DNA of 64,000 bases from Phycisphaerae bacterium (GTDB lineage: Bacteria > Planctomycetota > Phycisphaerae > Phycisphaerales > SM1A02), in the NCBI GenBank assembly GCA_002705085.1, contig PAHO01000032.1:1-64000 (forward strand), read 5' to 3'. The position numbers and the translations under genes were made by a program. The first letter of the stretch is position 1. Every line of letters begins with the position of its first letter. The notes beneath the pieces were generated by a model. The model was not told where the DNA came from, did not search any database, and saw nothing but the letters and a program-made list of their open reading frames with translations. Positions 1-8,417 of this stretch are shown here, piece after piece.

Positions 1-2418
1 ACTGACACCAACGGTGATACTGTCACGGATACCCCAGGGTGGTGGACAATTGGCGAGGCGTGGAGTGATTTCGGTATCGATGGTGAGCAAGCGGTTTACC
101 TTGGTGGCGCAACAATTCCTATTCCTGTTGATTGCTTCCCCATCCCTGTGAACCTTGTAGCATTGGCTGAGGCTGTCTACGGACAAGATCAATTCTTCGA
201 TGACCCTTCGACTGACGACATTGAATGGCTTGATGCGGACAATAATCCCATCACCATTGGATTCGAAGATCCAATCCCTTGCGAGGTGCTTGGAATTACA
301 GTCGAAATCTGTGGAGAAGAGTTTCCTGTATACCGTCGTAGCTCAACTGCAGATTTAGGCGAATGCGATGGTCTGTTTACAAGTGGAACTGGCGGCGCTA
401 ATTTCGCAGTTCGAATCGCCCGGGACTTCGATTACAACGGCGGGATTGAGCCAATCTTCGATCGCAGCGGTGTCATGTCCTACGACGGCACCTATCCCGA
501 CGGCTCCTTGGTGGATCGAGGGGATGAGCTGTTCCGTGGTCGTGGTGCCAGGGTCGCGGTCATTGATTTCGCCTATTGGAAGGGGCACGAAGATCTCGAT
601 CAACGCAATCAGGATGGAACCCCTCGGTACCAGTGGAAGCGGTTTGTAGAAGCCCCTGGAATCGCTGGTGCTGCCAACTACGCCCCACGGTTGCCTTACG
701 TCATCAATGAGCCTGGCCAGACCATGATCGAGTTTGCTGAGATTGGTTATCCAGATCACGGGACGGCTGTCTTGGGGCAGCTTTGTGCCTTGGATGAGCA
801 GCGAGACTGGGTCGATGCAGACGGCAATCCGTTTGCTCGATCCTACGGGGTCACGGGCATTGTTCCTGAGGCCCAGCCCTACTTTTTCCCTCTGATCTCA
901 GTCGAAGAAGGCCCCCGCGAACTGACGGCTTGGTCTAACGCGATCGCTGAGTTTGGTCCCGGTGACATCATTTGTGCACCCTATGAGCCCGCTGGAGTGG
1001 GCACCAGTCTGGTCGGCAGTCCTGATGTGGTGCTGCTTACTCAGGTGGCCTTTGACAAGGGCATTTTTGTCGTGGTGCCAGCCGGTAATGGGAAGCAAAA
1101 TATTGACAACATTGCTGAAGACGCCGGTGTCGAGGATGAGCTCGGCATGTGCATCGTGGCAGCATCCAATTTCCTTGAAGTTGGTCAAGGGGTTCCGCCG
1201 GCTCAAGCGCCGATCGTACAAGACGATGTTCCTGCAGGCTACCGTGCGAATGGCTCCAACTATGGCACGCTCGTTGACCTTCACTTCTGGGGTGAATACA
1301 ACGTGTCATGTGGTTATGGGGATCTCTACAGTTCCATCACTTCGCGTGCACCACAAGACTTGCAGGCCGATCGTCGTCGTTCGTATACCGGTCACTTCGG
1401 TGGCACTTCTGCTGCAGCCACCAATATTGCGGGTGCGGCCTGTGCGTTGCAGGGCTTGGCTAAGCAGTTCTATGCTGTCCCGGCAACCCCCGGCGGACTG
1501 CGCGATGTGGCCATGAAGCCTTACACCGTTGATCAGGAATACGCGAGTAACGTGACCGCCGGTGATGATGCGAACCCAGTTGGCTTTCAATGCAATAGTA
1601 TTGCCACCAATACTTTGGGCCAAAATCGTCTCGCGAACGTTCTTGACAATTGCTCTTGTGAGAACCCTGAGTGCCCCGAAATCATCAGCATCGGTTGGCG
1701 CCCCCGCATTTGGGAGTTTGGTCGAGATGACACTGCGGTTGTCCAGCTCGTGTCCAACATCACCGACGCCAATGGTGACTCTGCAGTCTTTGACAATGAT
1801 GCAGAAAACCTCCTCGGGTCATTTGTGATCAAGGGTGAAGGGCAAGGGAACTTCTTCTCCTTGAAGGGTGATGACGGCGGCCGATTCCGCATCCTCAGTG
1901 AATTTGCACTGGGTGGTTCAGCTGGTAAGGGCAGTTCCACGGACTTCAGCCAAGGATCATTTGGCACACCTGCTCTTCCATCCTCATTTGAAAAAGTTGT
2001 CAACGAGGCCACTCGCCCTGTGACGGGCGATGTCACTGATTTGCTGCTGCTTACTCGATGCCCTGTTGATCCAGGCATTGTGACTTCGGTTACTGCTGAG
2101 GTTCAGTTGCTGCAGCCTGATTCCGAGTTCGTGCTGTTCGGCTTCCAGCTTTGGAATACGCAAACGAATCGCTGGGCCCTGGTGGATGTGGCCACCCTTC
2201 CCGACGAACCGGGTGACCCAGATTTGGTGATCGAATTCGAAACCGCTGCGGGATTGGGTGGCGCGAGCAGATACGTTGATTCAGAGAATCGAGCTTGGGC
2301 GCGAATCTGGACCTGGAGTCTTGGCAGTCTCTTCGGATCCCCCGAGGGCTCCTATGGCATCGATTACGACCTCACCGATGTGCAGTTCAACTTCGGGCCA
2401 GATCCTGATGGGCCCTAA
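1..2418 (+). CDS. subtilisin-like (S8) serine protease, exported type, 5' end outside window
   Basis: The frame is open from base 1, so the N-terminus lies upstream of the window; about 805 residues are visible. The S8 catalytic triad can be read in order: Asp in VAVIDFAYW (codon at 565), His in DHGTAVLG (codon 757) and Ser in GGTSAAATNIAGAA (codon 1408). The VVPAGNG segment in between fits the oxyanion-hole Asn. About 330 residues follow the catalytic Ser and match no domain I recognise; they are acidic and beta-rich, as in exported proteins. Spacing between the triad residues is larger than in compact subtilisins. The gene overlaps the next one by 11 nt, so the two are probably co-transcribed and coupled. 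Substrate unknown; extracytoplasmic action is inferred. Confidence 0.85.
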   Translation, partial: TDTNGDTVTDTPGWWTIGEAWSDFGIDGEQAVYLGGATIPIPVDCFPIPVNLVALAEAVYGQDQFFDDPSTDDIEWLDADNNPITIGFEDPIPCEVLGITVEICGEEFPVYRRSSTADLGECDGLFTSGTGGANFAVRIARDFDYNGGIEPIFDRSGVMSYDGTYPDGSLVDRGDELFRGRGARVAVIDFAYWKGHEDLDQRNQDGTPRYQWKRFVEAPGIAGAANYAPRLPYVINEPGQTMIEFAEIGYPDHGTAVLGQLCALDEQRDWVDADGNPFARSYGVTGIVPEAQPYFFPLISVEEGPRELTAWSNAIAEFGPGDIICAPYEPAGVGTSLVGSPDVVLLTQVAFDKGIFVVVPAGNGKQNIDNIAEDAGVEDELGMCIVAASNFLEVGQGVPPAQAPIVQDDVPAGYRANGSNYGTLVDLHFWGEYNVSCGYGDLYSSITSRAPQDLQADRRRSYTGHFGGTSAAATNIAGAACALQGLAKQFYAVPATPGGLRDVAMKPYTVDQEYASNVTAGDDANPVGFQCNSIATNTLGQNRLANVLDNCSCENPECPEIISIGWRPRIWEFGRDDTAVVQLVSNITDANGDSAVFDNDAENLLGSFVIKGEGQGNFFSLKGDDGGRFRILSEFALGGSAGKGSSTDFSQGSFGTPALPSSFEKVVNEATRPVTGDVTDLLLLTRCPVDPGIVTSVTAEVQLLQPDSEFVLFGFQLWNTQTNRWALVDVATLPDEPGDPDLVIEFETAAGLGGASRYVDSENRAWARIWTWSLGSLFGSPEGSYGIDYDLTDVQFNFGPDPDGP

Positions 2419-3523
2419 GGCAACTTTTGGGGCAGTTGGCGTCGCGCTGTTTGCTGGACTTTTTCTAGGCAAAAGTTTTCTCGCAAACCAATCGGGACCG
2501 CCGGCAGAAGCCAACAACGCTCTGGAGCCCGCATCAGCGGTCGATCCTCAACTCTCCAACACCGGGACCGAAATCCCGGTGTTCTTGGATGAAGCCCAAC
2601 TTGATCTAGGCCCGCATCTTGTTGGTGCCAGCCCATCAGGTGAAATCCATTTCACCGTCCTTGGCGATCGCCCCCTCTCGCTGCTGGCCGCTTCTCCGAC
2701 CTGCGGCTGTCTTTCAACGGACTTCAATGGAAGAGTTGATCTCCAGCCAGGTCAGCGTCACACCATTCGGGTCGAGTACCGGCCAAGGAATTTCCCTGGT
2801 ACCGCCGAAGAGAGCATTCGTTTGGTCTTCGCCGGATCGCCGGAGATCATTACGGTTCCAGTCCGGGCTTTTTTCTCACGTACTGTCGAGGCCGACCCGC
2901 CATCCATTGATGCAGATGCTGACTTGACTGGCGCCATCACCCTTCGCAGTTTGGACGGCGTTCCTTTTGAAATTTTGTCGGTCAATGGTCTCCTTCCCAT
3001 TTTTTCTGATTCGGATGGCGCATCTTCAGTTACCCATGATTTGATTTGGGACTTACGTGCCTACAACAAGGACTGCCTTGACGAGTTCGGTGATTCGATG
3101 CCTCGCTGGCTGGTTTTTGAAACGACCCACCCATCTGTTCCATTTGTGGATGTTCGCGTTCGAAATTCCGAGTGCACGAAGTTGGACGTTCCGCTCTCTC
3201 CAACCCAAGAGTGGTACTTGGGAGATCACCGATTCATTTTGGGATACATCGCGCCGGGTGCTTCCTTGGATTTTGTTCTTCCGATCCGTTACTTCCCCCG
3301 GGCCAGTCGCTTGGAACCGATTTCCTTGGTTGCGACCCCAGACTCGCGGTTCACACTCGAAGTCCAAAAGATCACCCAGCAATTTGACCAGCGAGACATC
3401 ACCCTCAGAATCCAGGCCTCTGATGCTTTGGAGCCGGGATTTTACCGCGTGCCCCTTATTGTCCGTTCTGCGGAAACCGGTGACTCGCAAACCTGCGTTG
3501 CCTTGCTCACCGTTCCGTCGTAA
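2408..3523 (+). CDS. membrane-anchored DUF1573-like protein
   Basis: I chose the ATG at 2408, inside the end of the protease gene, because it gives a short N-terminus followed at once by a hydrophobic segment (residues 6-22, AVGVALFAGLFLG), a signal anchor. Residues about 58-140 resemble DUF1573/ASH-type beta domains: LDLGPHLVGASPSGEIHFTV, then the family's Cys pair in PTCGCLS (Cys99, Cys101), then a QRHTIRVEYRP strand. The rest, to residue 371, is beta-rich and may hold further Ig-like domains. DUF1573 proteins are common in Planctomycetes and Bacteroidetes, and their biochemical role is not established. The 11-nt overlap suggests a functional link to the upstream protease, such as a partner or surface anchor; this is inference. 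Confidence 0.65.
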   Translation: MGPKATFGAVGVALFAGLFLGKSFLANQSGPPAEANNALEPASAVDPQLSNTGTEIPVFLDEAQLDLGPHLVGASPSGEIHFTVLGDRPLSLLAASPTCGCLSTDFNGRVDLQPGQRHTIRVEYRPRNFPGTAEESIRLVFAGSPEIITVPVRAFFSRTVEADPPSIDADADLTGAITLRSLDGVPFEILSVNGLLPIFSDSDGASSVTHDLIWDLRAYNKDCLDEFGDSMPRWLVFETTHPSVPFVDVRVRNSECTKLDVPLSPTQEWYLGDHRFILGYIAPGASLDFVLPIRYFPRASRLEPISLVATPDSRFTLEVQKITQQFDQRDITLRIQASDALEPGFYRVPLIVRSAETGDSQTCVALLTVPS

Positions 3524-3713
3524 CCCCTTTTCTGGGCTTGCCTCACCAAAGCATTGTGTTGCCTTCATCCCTGAGCATTTCTGGGATGGATCGATCTCCA
3601 TTTGCTTGGCCTGATTGATCCTTCAAGGTGGTGCGTATTGGCCACTAGAAGCAGTTCCCAACCGTCAGAATCCCCCCAAACCGATTTTTTCTTGGACTTC
3701 CCCGCCTGTGGGA

Positions 3714-3719
3714 TAGATT
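3714..3719 (+). promoter_or_regulatory. candidate -10 box (TAGATT) of the downstream exported protein gene
   Basis: TTGGAC at 3692-3697, a 16-nt spacer and TAGATT at 3714-3719 form a sigma-70-like promoter. Only 6 nt separate the -10 box from the ATG at 3726, so the transcript would start at or next to the start codon. The rest of the 200-nt gap after the DUF1573 gene shows nothing I can name. Confidence 0.45.
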
Positions 3720-3725
3720 GACGGC

Positions 3726-5291
3726 ATGGCTTTCCGCTGTTCCCACTGTTTGATCGTGTGCAGTTTGGCTGTGCCCAACGTGGCTTGCGCTGACCACCCC
3801 TCGTGGAATTTCTTGGGCTATTGGGATCTTCAGGATCGTCTTGGCGCGGCAACGCCCACAGGCGCAGGAGTCGTCATCGGTCAAGTAGAAGCCGGCAGTG
3901 GCCAGCAGTATCTCCCGAACCCCAACGAGGCCCAGTTCGACAACCTGATCATCACCCCCATGAGTGGTGCGGGAACCACGTTGAGCCATGCCAACACGGT
4001 AGGGAAGTACAACTACGGATCGGATTGGTCAATCGCCCCGGGAATTCCCGAGACCAAAGTCTGGAACGCCGTCGATTATGTCCAAGGCGGATTTTTGCGG
4101 GTCACCAGCGGGTCCCCTTTGGCCAATCCTGGGTGTCAGGTAATCAACCAATCTTGGCTGGGAAGCTTTGGCAATGTAAGCCTTGAGCGTGAAACACTTC
4201 GGCGACAGGATTACCAGATTGTTCGTGACGGGGTTCTCTCAATTGTGGGCATGCCCAACGGGGGAGGCAGTCTGTCGAGCACGCTGATGTGGGCGGGCTG
4301 GAACAGCATCGCGGTCGGTACCCGAGATGAATCGCACGTGTCTGGTGAAACCTCTTCAAGCACTGATGGGGCTGGGCGGCAGAAGCCATTTATGGTTGCT
4401 CCGGGGAGTCTGGTTTCTTGGTCAGCACCGATGGTGACCGCTTCCGTGGCGTTGCTGCTCGAAACCGTTGAGACCGACCCGATCCTTTCGGCGGATCCCG
4501 ATGCAACATCCCCCGAAGTGCTCAAAGCAATTCTTGGTGCGTCGGCCAGCCATACTCGGCTTGGCGGGGTGAACTGGAGCAACGACCCGGTCGCCAGTGG
4601 TCCGGATCGCGGCCTCAGCACCAAGCCCCTGGACCCGGTGGTCGGCACCGGCAACTGCAACATCGATCGTGCCCATCAAGTCATGACCGGTGGCCGCTTT
4701 GATGGGGAGATCGCGCCCTTCGGGCCGGCGGCTCCGTCTCGCGGATGGGGTTCAGTACCGCTGAGTTTTGGACAATCGCAATGGTTCCGTTTTGATCTTT
4801 CGGAGACGGCGGATACGTTTTCGTTCTTGACCACGTGGAACCGTGACGTTCGAGTCGGTTTTTCCCAAGTCTTTGCGCCCGATCTGACGGTCACCATGTT
4901 CCGCGTGGTTGACGGGGTGTTGGCCCCCATGCTCGGTGAGGCGGGCGCGGCGTTCTACAGCGCCGGCAATGTGGGCAGTGATGCCCCAGTGGACAATGTG
5001 GAACACCTCTACATCGAAGACTTGGCGGCGGGGACGTATTGGGTCCAGATCACCCGTCAAGACACCACGCCCACCGAGCCTTCTGCCTGGCCCTTTGCGG
5101 TGGCCTGGGTGCATCCAGAATTCACCCCCAACTTCGATCCGGCCGACATCAATCAAGATGGGGCGGTGGATTTCCAAGACCTCTTGTTGCTGCTCGGCGA
5201 TTACGGCGCGCCGGGGGGACCGTCTGATGTGAACGGTGACGGAACGGTGGACTTCCAGGACTTGGTCGCATTGCTCGCGGTCTGGAGCTGA
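3726..5291 (+). CDS. exported subtilase-fold protein with altered catalytic Asp and C-terminal dockerin-like repeats
   Basis: 521 aa with an N-terminal signal peptide (cleavage probably near NVACA/DH, residue 23). The central region has the S8 layout, but the usual Asp of the VAVIDTG motif is Glu55 in VVIGQVEAG. His88 (LSHANTVG) and Ser231 (VSWSAPMVTA, in the GTSMSAP position) are kept. Two dockerin-type calcium-loop repeats close the protein: DINQDGAVDFQDLLLLLGDY and DVNGDGTVDFQDLVALLAVW, ending two residues before the stop. Such tails occur on many planctomycete exported proteins, where they are presumed to act in attachment or sorting; no cohesin is seen here. The protein could be a weakened protease or a non-catalytic binding domain. 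It probably has its own promoter just before the ATG. Confidence 0.7.
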   Translation: MAFRCSHCLIVCSLAVPNVACADHPSWNFLGYWDLQDRLGAATPTGAGVVIGQVEAGSGQQYLPNPNEAQFDNLIITPMSGAGTTLSHANTVGKYNYGSDWSIAPGIPETKVWNAVDYVQGGFLRVTSGSPLANPGCQVINQSWLGSFGNVSLERETLRRQDYQIVRDGVLSIVGMPNGGGSLSSTLMWAGWNSIAVGTRDESHVSGETSSSTDGAGRQKPFMVAPGSLVSWSAPMVTASVALLLETVETDPILSADPDATSPEVLKAILGASASHTRLGGVNWSNDPVASGPDRGLSTKPLDPVVGTGNCNIDRAHQVMTGGRFDGEIAPFGPAAPSRGWGSVPLSFGQSQWFRFDLSETADTFSFLTTWNRDVRVGFSQVFAPDLTVTMFRVVDGVLAPMLGEAGAAFYSAGNVGSDAPVDNVEHLYIEDLAAGTYWVQITRQDTTPTEPSAWPFAVAWVHPEFTPNFDPADINQDGAVDFQDLLLLLGDYGAPGGPSDVNGDGTVDFQDLVALLAVWS

Positions 5292-5317
5292 ACCTAAAGC
5301 GCACGGCCCCAAAACAA

Positions 5318-5346
5318 ACCAACCCGCGTCAAAGACGCGGGTTGGT
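5318..5346 (-). terminator. intrinsic terminator of the rplKAJL operon (possibly bidirectional)
   Basis: A perfect 13-bp stem (ACCAACCCGCGTC / GACGCGGGTTGGT) closes on an AAA loop. Read on the minus strand it is followed by TTTGTTTTGGGG, a usable U-tract. It lies between the convergent ends of rplL and the dockerin-tailed gene. Confidence 0.85.
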
Positions 5347-5388
5347 GCAGTTCCAATGTTGGCATTGGAGGCTGGATGAGGAAAGGTC

Positions 5389-5814
5389 TTACTTGACCTC
5401 GACCTCGGCGCCAGCTTCCTTGAGCTCTTCGGCGAGCTTGTCGGCTTCGTCCTTGGAGACCTTCTCTTTGATGGGCTTGGGAGCGCCATCGACGAGTTCC
5501 TTGGCTTCCTTCAGACCGAGACCGGTTGCGCCGCGGACGGCCTTGATGACGGCAATCTTGTTGCCACCAGCAGCGGCCAGAATGACGTCGAATTCGGTTT
5601 GCTCTTCAGCACCGCCGCCGCCTTCGTCACCACCACCAGCACCGGCCATCATGACCGCACCGCCAGCAGCAGGCTCGATGCCGTAGGCATCCTTCATGTA
5701 GTCGGCGAGATCAACGGCTTCCTTCAAGGTGAGGGAGGCGATGGAGTCGCCGAGTTCGGTGATTTTTGCGTCGAAGGTCTTGGCTTCGGCTTCAGTGGTT
5801 GCTTCTTCAGACAT
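5389..5814 (-). CDS. rplL: 50S ribosomal protein L7/L12
   Basis: 141 aa starting [13 protein letters not shown] chose this start, not the upstream in-frame ATG, because AAAGGAG lies 8 nt before it and it matches the family N-terminus. The N-terminal dimerisation helix ([17 protein letters not shown]) is followed by a Gly/Ala-rich hinge (residues about 54-66). The C-terminal domain carries the family signature for binding elongation factors: [20 protein letters not shown] and [15 protein letters not shown]. It forms the flexible ribosomal stalk that recruits EF-Tu, EF-G and IF2. It is the last gene of the rplK-A-J-L operon and is followed directly by a strong terminator. rpoB is not downstream, although it follows rplL in most bacteria. 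Confidence 0.97.
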   Translation of the reverse strand: MSEEATTEAEAKTFDAKITELGDSIASLTLKEAVDLADYMKDAYGIEPAAGGAVMMAGAGGGDEGGGGAEEQTEFDVILAAAGGNKIAVIKAVRGATGLGLKEAKELVDGAPKPIKEKVSKDEADKLAEELKEAGAEVEVK

Positions 5815-5919
5815 GGTGATTTGCTCCTTTGAGCACTTGGGGTCGATTCCGCCCGAGAGGAGCCGCACGCGCGGCTTTTAACCCGAGGGCCAGTCGGGAC
5901 GGGAAGTCGTCTTGGTGGA

Positions 5920-6468
5920 TCAGCTGATCTTGGCGATGGTCTCGCCGTTTTCGAGCTTCTCCTGAATGGTTTTGATGACACCGAGGACGCGGCCACCGGC
6001 ACCCTTGGCGGCACCCAACACGTTGGCCCCGGGGGCGAGAACGAGTTGGACCACTTTGGCTTGGGCCTCTTCCTTGGTGGGGAAATCGGACAAACGCTTG
6101 ACGCCGGCTTCGCCTTCAAACAGGTTGCCGTCGAGGACGGCGCCCTTGAGGGAGATGTCGGGGTGCTGCTTGATGGCTTTCATCACCGCGCGGGCGGCGT
6201 TCACGACGGAGTCACCGCCGTAGACAAAGGCCGATGGCCCCGTCATCAGGTCGTTGATCGCGCCCAGGCTGTGGTCGGCATCAAAGCTCCCTTTGACCAG
6301 CGTGTTGCGGACCACGCTAATGCGGATCCCAGCTTCGGCGAGTTCAGAACGGATGGCGTTGTTGTCGTTGGCTTCGATGCCGCGGATGTCCACGAGAACC
6401 ACGCCGTCCAGATCGCCAAAGCGAGCGGCATAGTCGTCCATCATCATTTGCTTGATTGGTTTGCTCAT
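5920..6468 (-). CDS. rplJ: 50S ribosomal protein L10
   Basis: 182 aa, starting MSKPIKQMMMDDY with GGAG about 8 nt upstream. The N-terminal rRNA-binding domain shows the L10 pattern GVVLVDIRGIEANDNNAIRS...GIRISVVRNTLVKGSF. The C-terminal helix (VLGVIKTIQEKLENGETI) is the L7/L12 dimer docking segment. L10 anchors the stalk on the large subunit. The gene sits 16 nt after rplA and 105 nt before rplL. In many bacteria L10 with L7/L12 represses its own operon through a leader upstream of rplJ; the short rplA-rplJ gap leaves no room for that leader, so feedback, if any, must act elsewhere. Confidence 0.96.
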   Translation of the reverse strand: MSKPIKQMMMDDYAARFGDLDGVVLVDIRGIEANDNNAIRSELAEAGIRISVVRNTLVKGSFDADHSLGAINDLMTGPSAFVYGGDSVVNAARAVMKAIKQHPDISLKGAVLDGNLFEGEAGVKRLSDFPTKEEAQAKVVQLVLAPGANVLGAAKGAGGRVLGVIKTIQEKLENGETIAKIS

Positions 6469-6484
6469 GATTGTGCTCCCGCGG

Positions 6485-7171
6485 TCAGACCGCGACTTGG
6501 ACTCCGGGGGTCATGGTGGCGCTGATGACCACACGACGGAAATACGCGCCCTTCAATACGGCGGGGCGGGCTTTTTCCATCATCTTGAGGAAGAACTCGA
6601 GGTTCTCAACGAGGTCTTCGTCGGAGAAGCTCAACTTGCCGATGATGCAGGCCACATTGCCACCATCGTCGTTGCGATACTCAACCTTACCGGCCGAGAA
6701 CTCTTGCACCGCGGTAACCACGTCGGGGGTCACGGTGCCGGCTTTTGGAGAAGGCATCAAGCCTTTGGGACCAAGCACACGACCGAGTGGGGAGACCACT
6801 CGCATTTGGTCGGGTGAGGCGATGGCCACATCAAAGTCCATCCAGCCACCATTGACCTTTTCGACCAGTTCGGCACCACCGGCTTCAAGTGCACCGGCTT
6901 CCTTGGCCGCGGCCACTTTGTCATCGCCGCAGAAGCAAATCACGCGGGCGGTCTTTCCGGTGCCTTTGGGCATCGAGACCGAACCACGAACTTGTTGGTC
7001 GGCTTGCTTGGGGTCAATGCCGAGCGAGCACACCACTTCGACCGACTGGTCGAACTTGGGTTGCTTGTAGCCACGCAGAGCGGCGATGGCTTCGGCGGGG
7101 GCGTGCATCTTGGCCTTGAGGGCTTCGTAGATCTCACGGTTGGCTTGGGTTCGTTTGCTGATTTTTGGCAT
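6485..7171 (-). CDS. rplA: 50S ribosomal protein L1
   Basis: 228 aa. The start MPKISKRTQ at 7171 lies one base after the rplK stop (TGA-G-ATG), so translation is probably coupled. L1 signatures are clear: FDQSVEVVCSLGIDPKQADQ, RGSVSMPKGTGK and SPLGRVLGPKGLMPSPKAGT. L1 binds 23S rRNA at the mobile stalk that guides deacylated tRNA out of the E site. In many bacteria it also represses its own operon by binding the rplK leader; the 100-nt leader here (7602-7709) would be the place to look. Length is normal for the family. Confidence 0.97.
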   Translation of the reverse strand: MPKISKRTQANREIYEALKAKMHAPAEAIAALRGYKQPKFDQSVEVVCSLGIDPKQADQQVRGSVSMPKGTGKTARVICFCGDDKVAAAKEAGALEAGGAELVEKVNGGWMDFDVAIASPDQMRVVSPLGRVLGPKGLMPSPKAGTVTPDVVTAVQEFSAGKVEYRNDDGGNVACIIGKLSFSDEDLVENLEFFLKMMEKARPAVLKGAYFRRVVISATMTPGVQVAV

Positions 7172-7172
7172 C

Positions 7173-7601
7173 TCAGAGTCCCTCCACCGCAACACCCATG
7201 GAACGGGCCGTGCCGGCAATGGTGCGGGCCGCGGCGTCCACTTCGAACGCGTTCATGTCAGCGAACTTTTCGCGAGCAATGTCGCGGCAGTCGTCAAAGC
7301 TGATGGTGCCCACGATTTCGGAACCGATCTCGGAAGCGCCTTTCTTGACCTTGGCTTTTTCCATGATCAAAGTCGAAGCGGGCGAACTCTTGATTTCAAG
7401 TTCGAACGAGCGGTCTTCGAACACCGTCACGACACAGCCGACAAGTTTGCCGTTGAGTTCGCGGGTGGCATCATTGAACTGGGTGATGAATTGCCCTGGG
7501 TTCACGCCATTGGCGCCCAGAACCGGTCCCAGAGGCGGAGCGGGAGTCGCTTGCCCACCGGGAGCCATGAGTTTGAATTGAGTCGTGATCTTCTTGGCCA
7601 C
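7173..7601 (-). CDS. rplK: 50S ribosomal protein L11
   Basis: 142 aa from a GTG at 7601, preceded by GGGAGGAG, a strong Shine-Dalgarno sequence. This start gives the normal length and the family N-terminus VAKKITTQFKLMAPGGQATP. Further L11 marks are PPLGPVLGANGVNPGQFITQ and, near the C-terminus, GTARSMGVAVEG. L11 with 23S rRNA helices 43-44 forms the GTPase-associated centre and is needed for (p)ppGpp signalling. It is the first gene of the operon. secE and nusG, the usual upstream neighbours, are absent; the preceding gene is a flavin-reductase-like protein. Confidence 0.97.
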   Translation of the reverse strand: MAKKITTQFKLMAPGGQATPAPPLGPVLGANGVNPGQFITQFNDATRELNGKLVGCVVTVFEDRSFELEIKSSPASTLIMEKAKVKKGASEIGSEIVGTISFDDCRDIAREKFADMNAFEVDAAARTIAGTARSMGVAVEGL

Positions 7602-7716
7602 AGGTGTTTCTCCTCCCACCCGGTGCCGAGATCTGGACCGTGGCGTGGTCCAGGGCATCCGAGCGGTTCGTTCGGGGATGCTGCCCCATGGGGCAACGGA
7701 AGTTGTCGAATCGCCC

Positions 7717-7744
7717 AGTGTAGCGATCCCCAAGCCAATCGCAA
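7717..7744 (-). promoter_or_regulatory. candidate sigma-70 promoter of rplKAJL
   Basis: On the minus strand TTGCGA (7744-7739), a 16-nt spacer and TACACT (7722-7717) give a convincing promoter about 115 nt before the rplK GTG. The leader contains a perfect 14-bp palindrome, TGCCCCATGGGGCA, at 7682-7695, which could be part of an RNA stem or an operator. Confidence 0.6.
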
Positions 7745-7769
7745 CGGTCTGGCGGGAAGTTTGGGGCTG

Positions 7770-8417
7770 TTATCGGGCCTTGGGGACGAACCGATCTTGG
7801 GTTCGGACCCATTCCGGGCCGCCCATACGACCCACCGCGCCCAATTTGTCCGGATCGGGGCGGCCTTTGTCATCCAGAACATCGTCCCGAAGGTGAATGC
7901 GGCGCACCAAGCCGTAGACCAATGAGCCCGTGAACGGCCCATCCCAGAGATGGGCCACCCGTTTGGGCAGCCGGTCAATCACTTCGGCGGTTTCACATTC
8001 CAAACTCCAGGCCGCGCCAGCCAGGCGGGGCGCGGCGATCAGATCGGCCGGCATGGAGCTGAGCCCGGCGTGGTCAAATTCGCTGGCTTCGGGGGGCAAG
8101 TCAGCCGCGGTGGCAAAAACCGCATCGGCATTTTCTTCCGTGGCGGCATTGATGGTGAAGCAGCCGGTGCCCCCATCTTCAGGAGGTCGACAATTCGCCA
8201 AGGTGTCTTTGTCGGTGCCATCGGAACGTTGGGCGGGCCCAATCATCACCGTGAATGGGGTGCTGGTGACGGCGTTGAAGCAGGAGAACGGGGCGAGGTT
8301 CAGCAGCCCGGTCTGGGAAACCGTTCCCACCACCGCAATGGGGCGTGGCACCACCGTGTTGATCATCAGTCCGTAACGATCGCGGGGGGAAAGATCGGCA
8401 GGATCAATCACGGTCAT
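7770..8417 (-). CDS. flavin reductase-like (FMN-binding split-barrel) protein
   Basis: 215 aa. The N-terminal part matches the flavin reductase-like domain: PRDRYGLMINTVVPRPIAVV, then SQTGLLNLAPFSCFNAVTST and PFTVMIGP. In this family the segment binds FMN at the entrance of the barrel. A later stretch of Glu/Asp-rich helices is common to the group of about 200 aa that is annotated only as flavin reductase family. Electron donor and acceptor cannot be told from the sequence. The ATG overlaps the stop of the upstream M20 gene (ATGA), so the two form one transcription unit. Confidence 0.8.
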   Translation of the reverse strand: MTVIDPADLSPRDRYGLMINTVVPRPIAVVGTVSQTGLLNLAPFSCFNAVTSTPFTVMIGPAQRSDGTDKDTLANCRPPEDGGTGCFTINAATEENADAVFATAADLPPEASEFDHAGLSSMPADLIAAPRLAGAAWSLECETAEVIDRLPKRVAHLWDGPFTGSLVYGLVRRIHLRDDVLDDKGRPDPDKLGAVGRMGGPEWVRTQDRFVPKAR

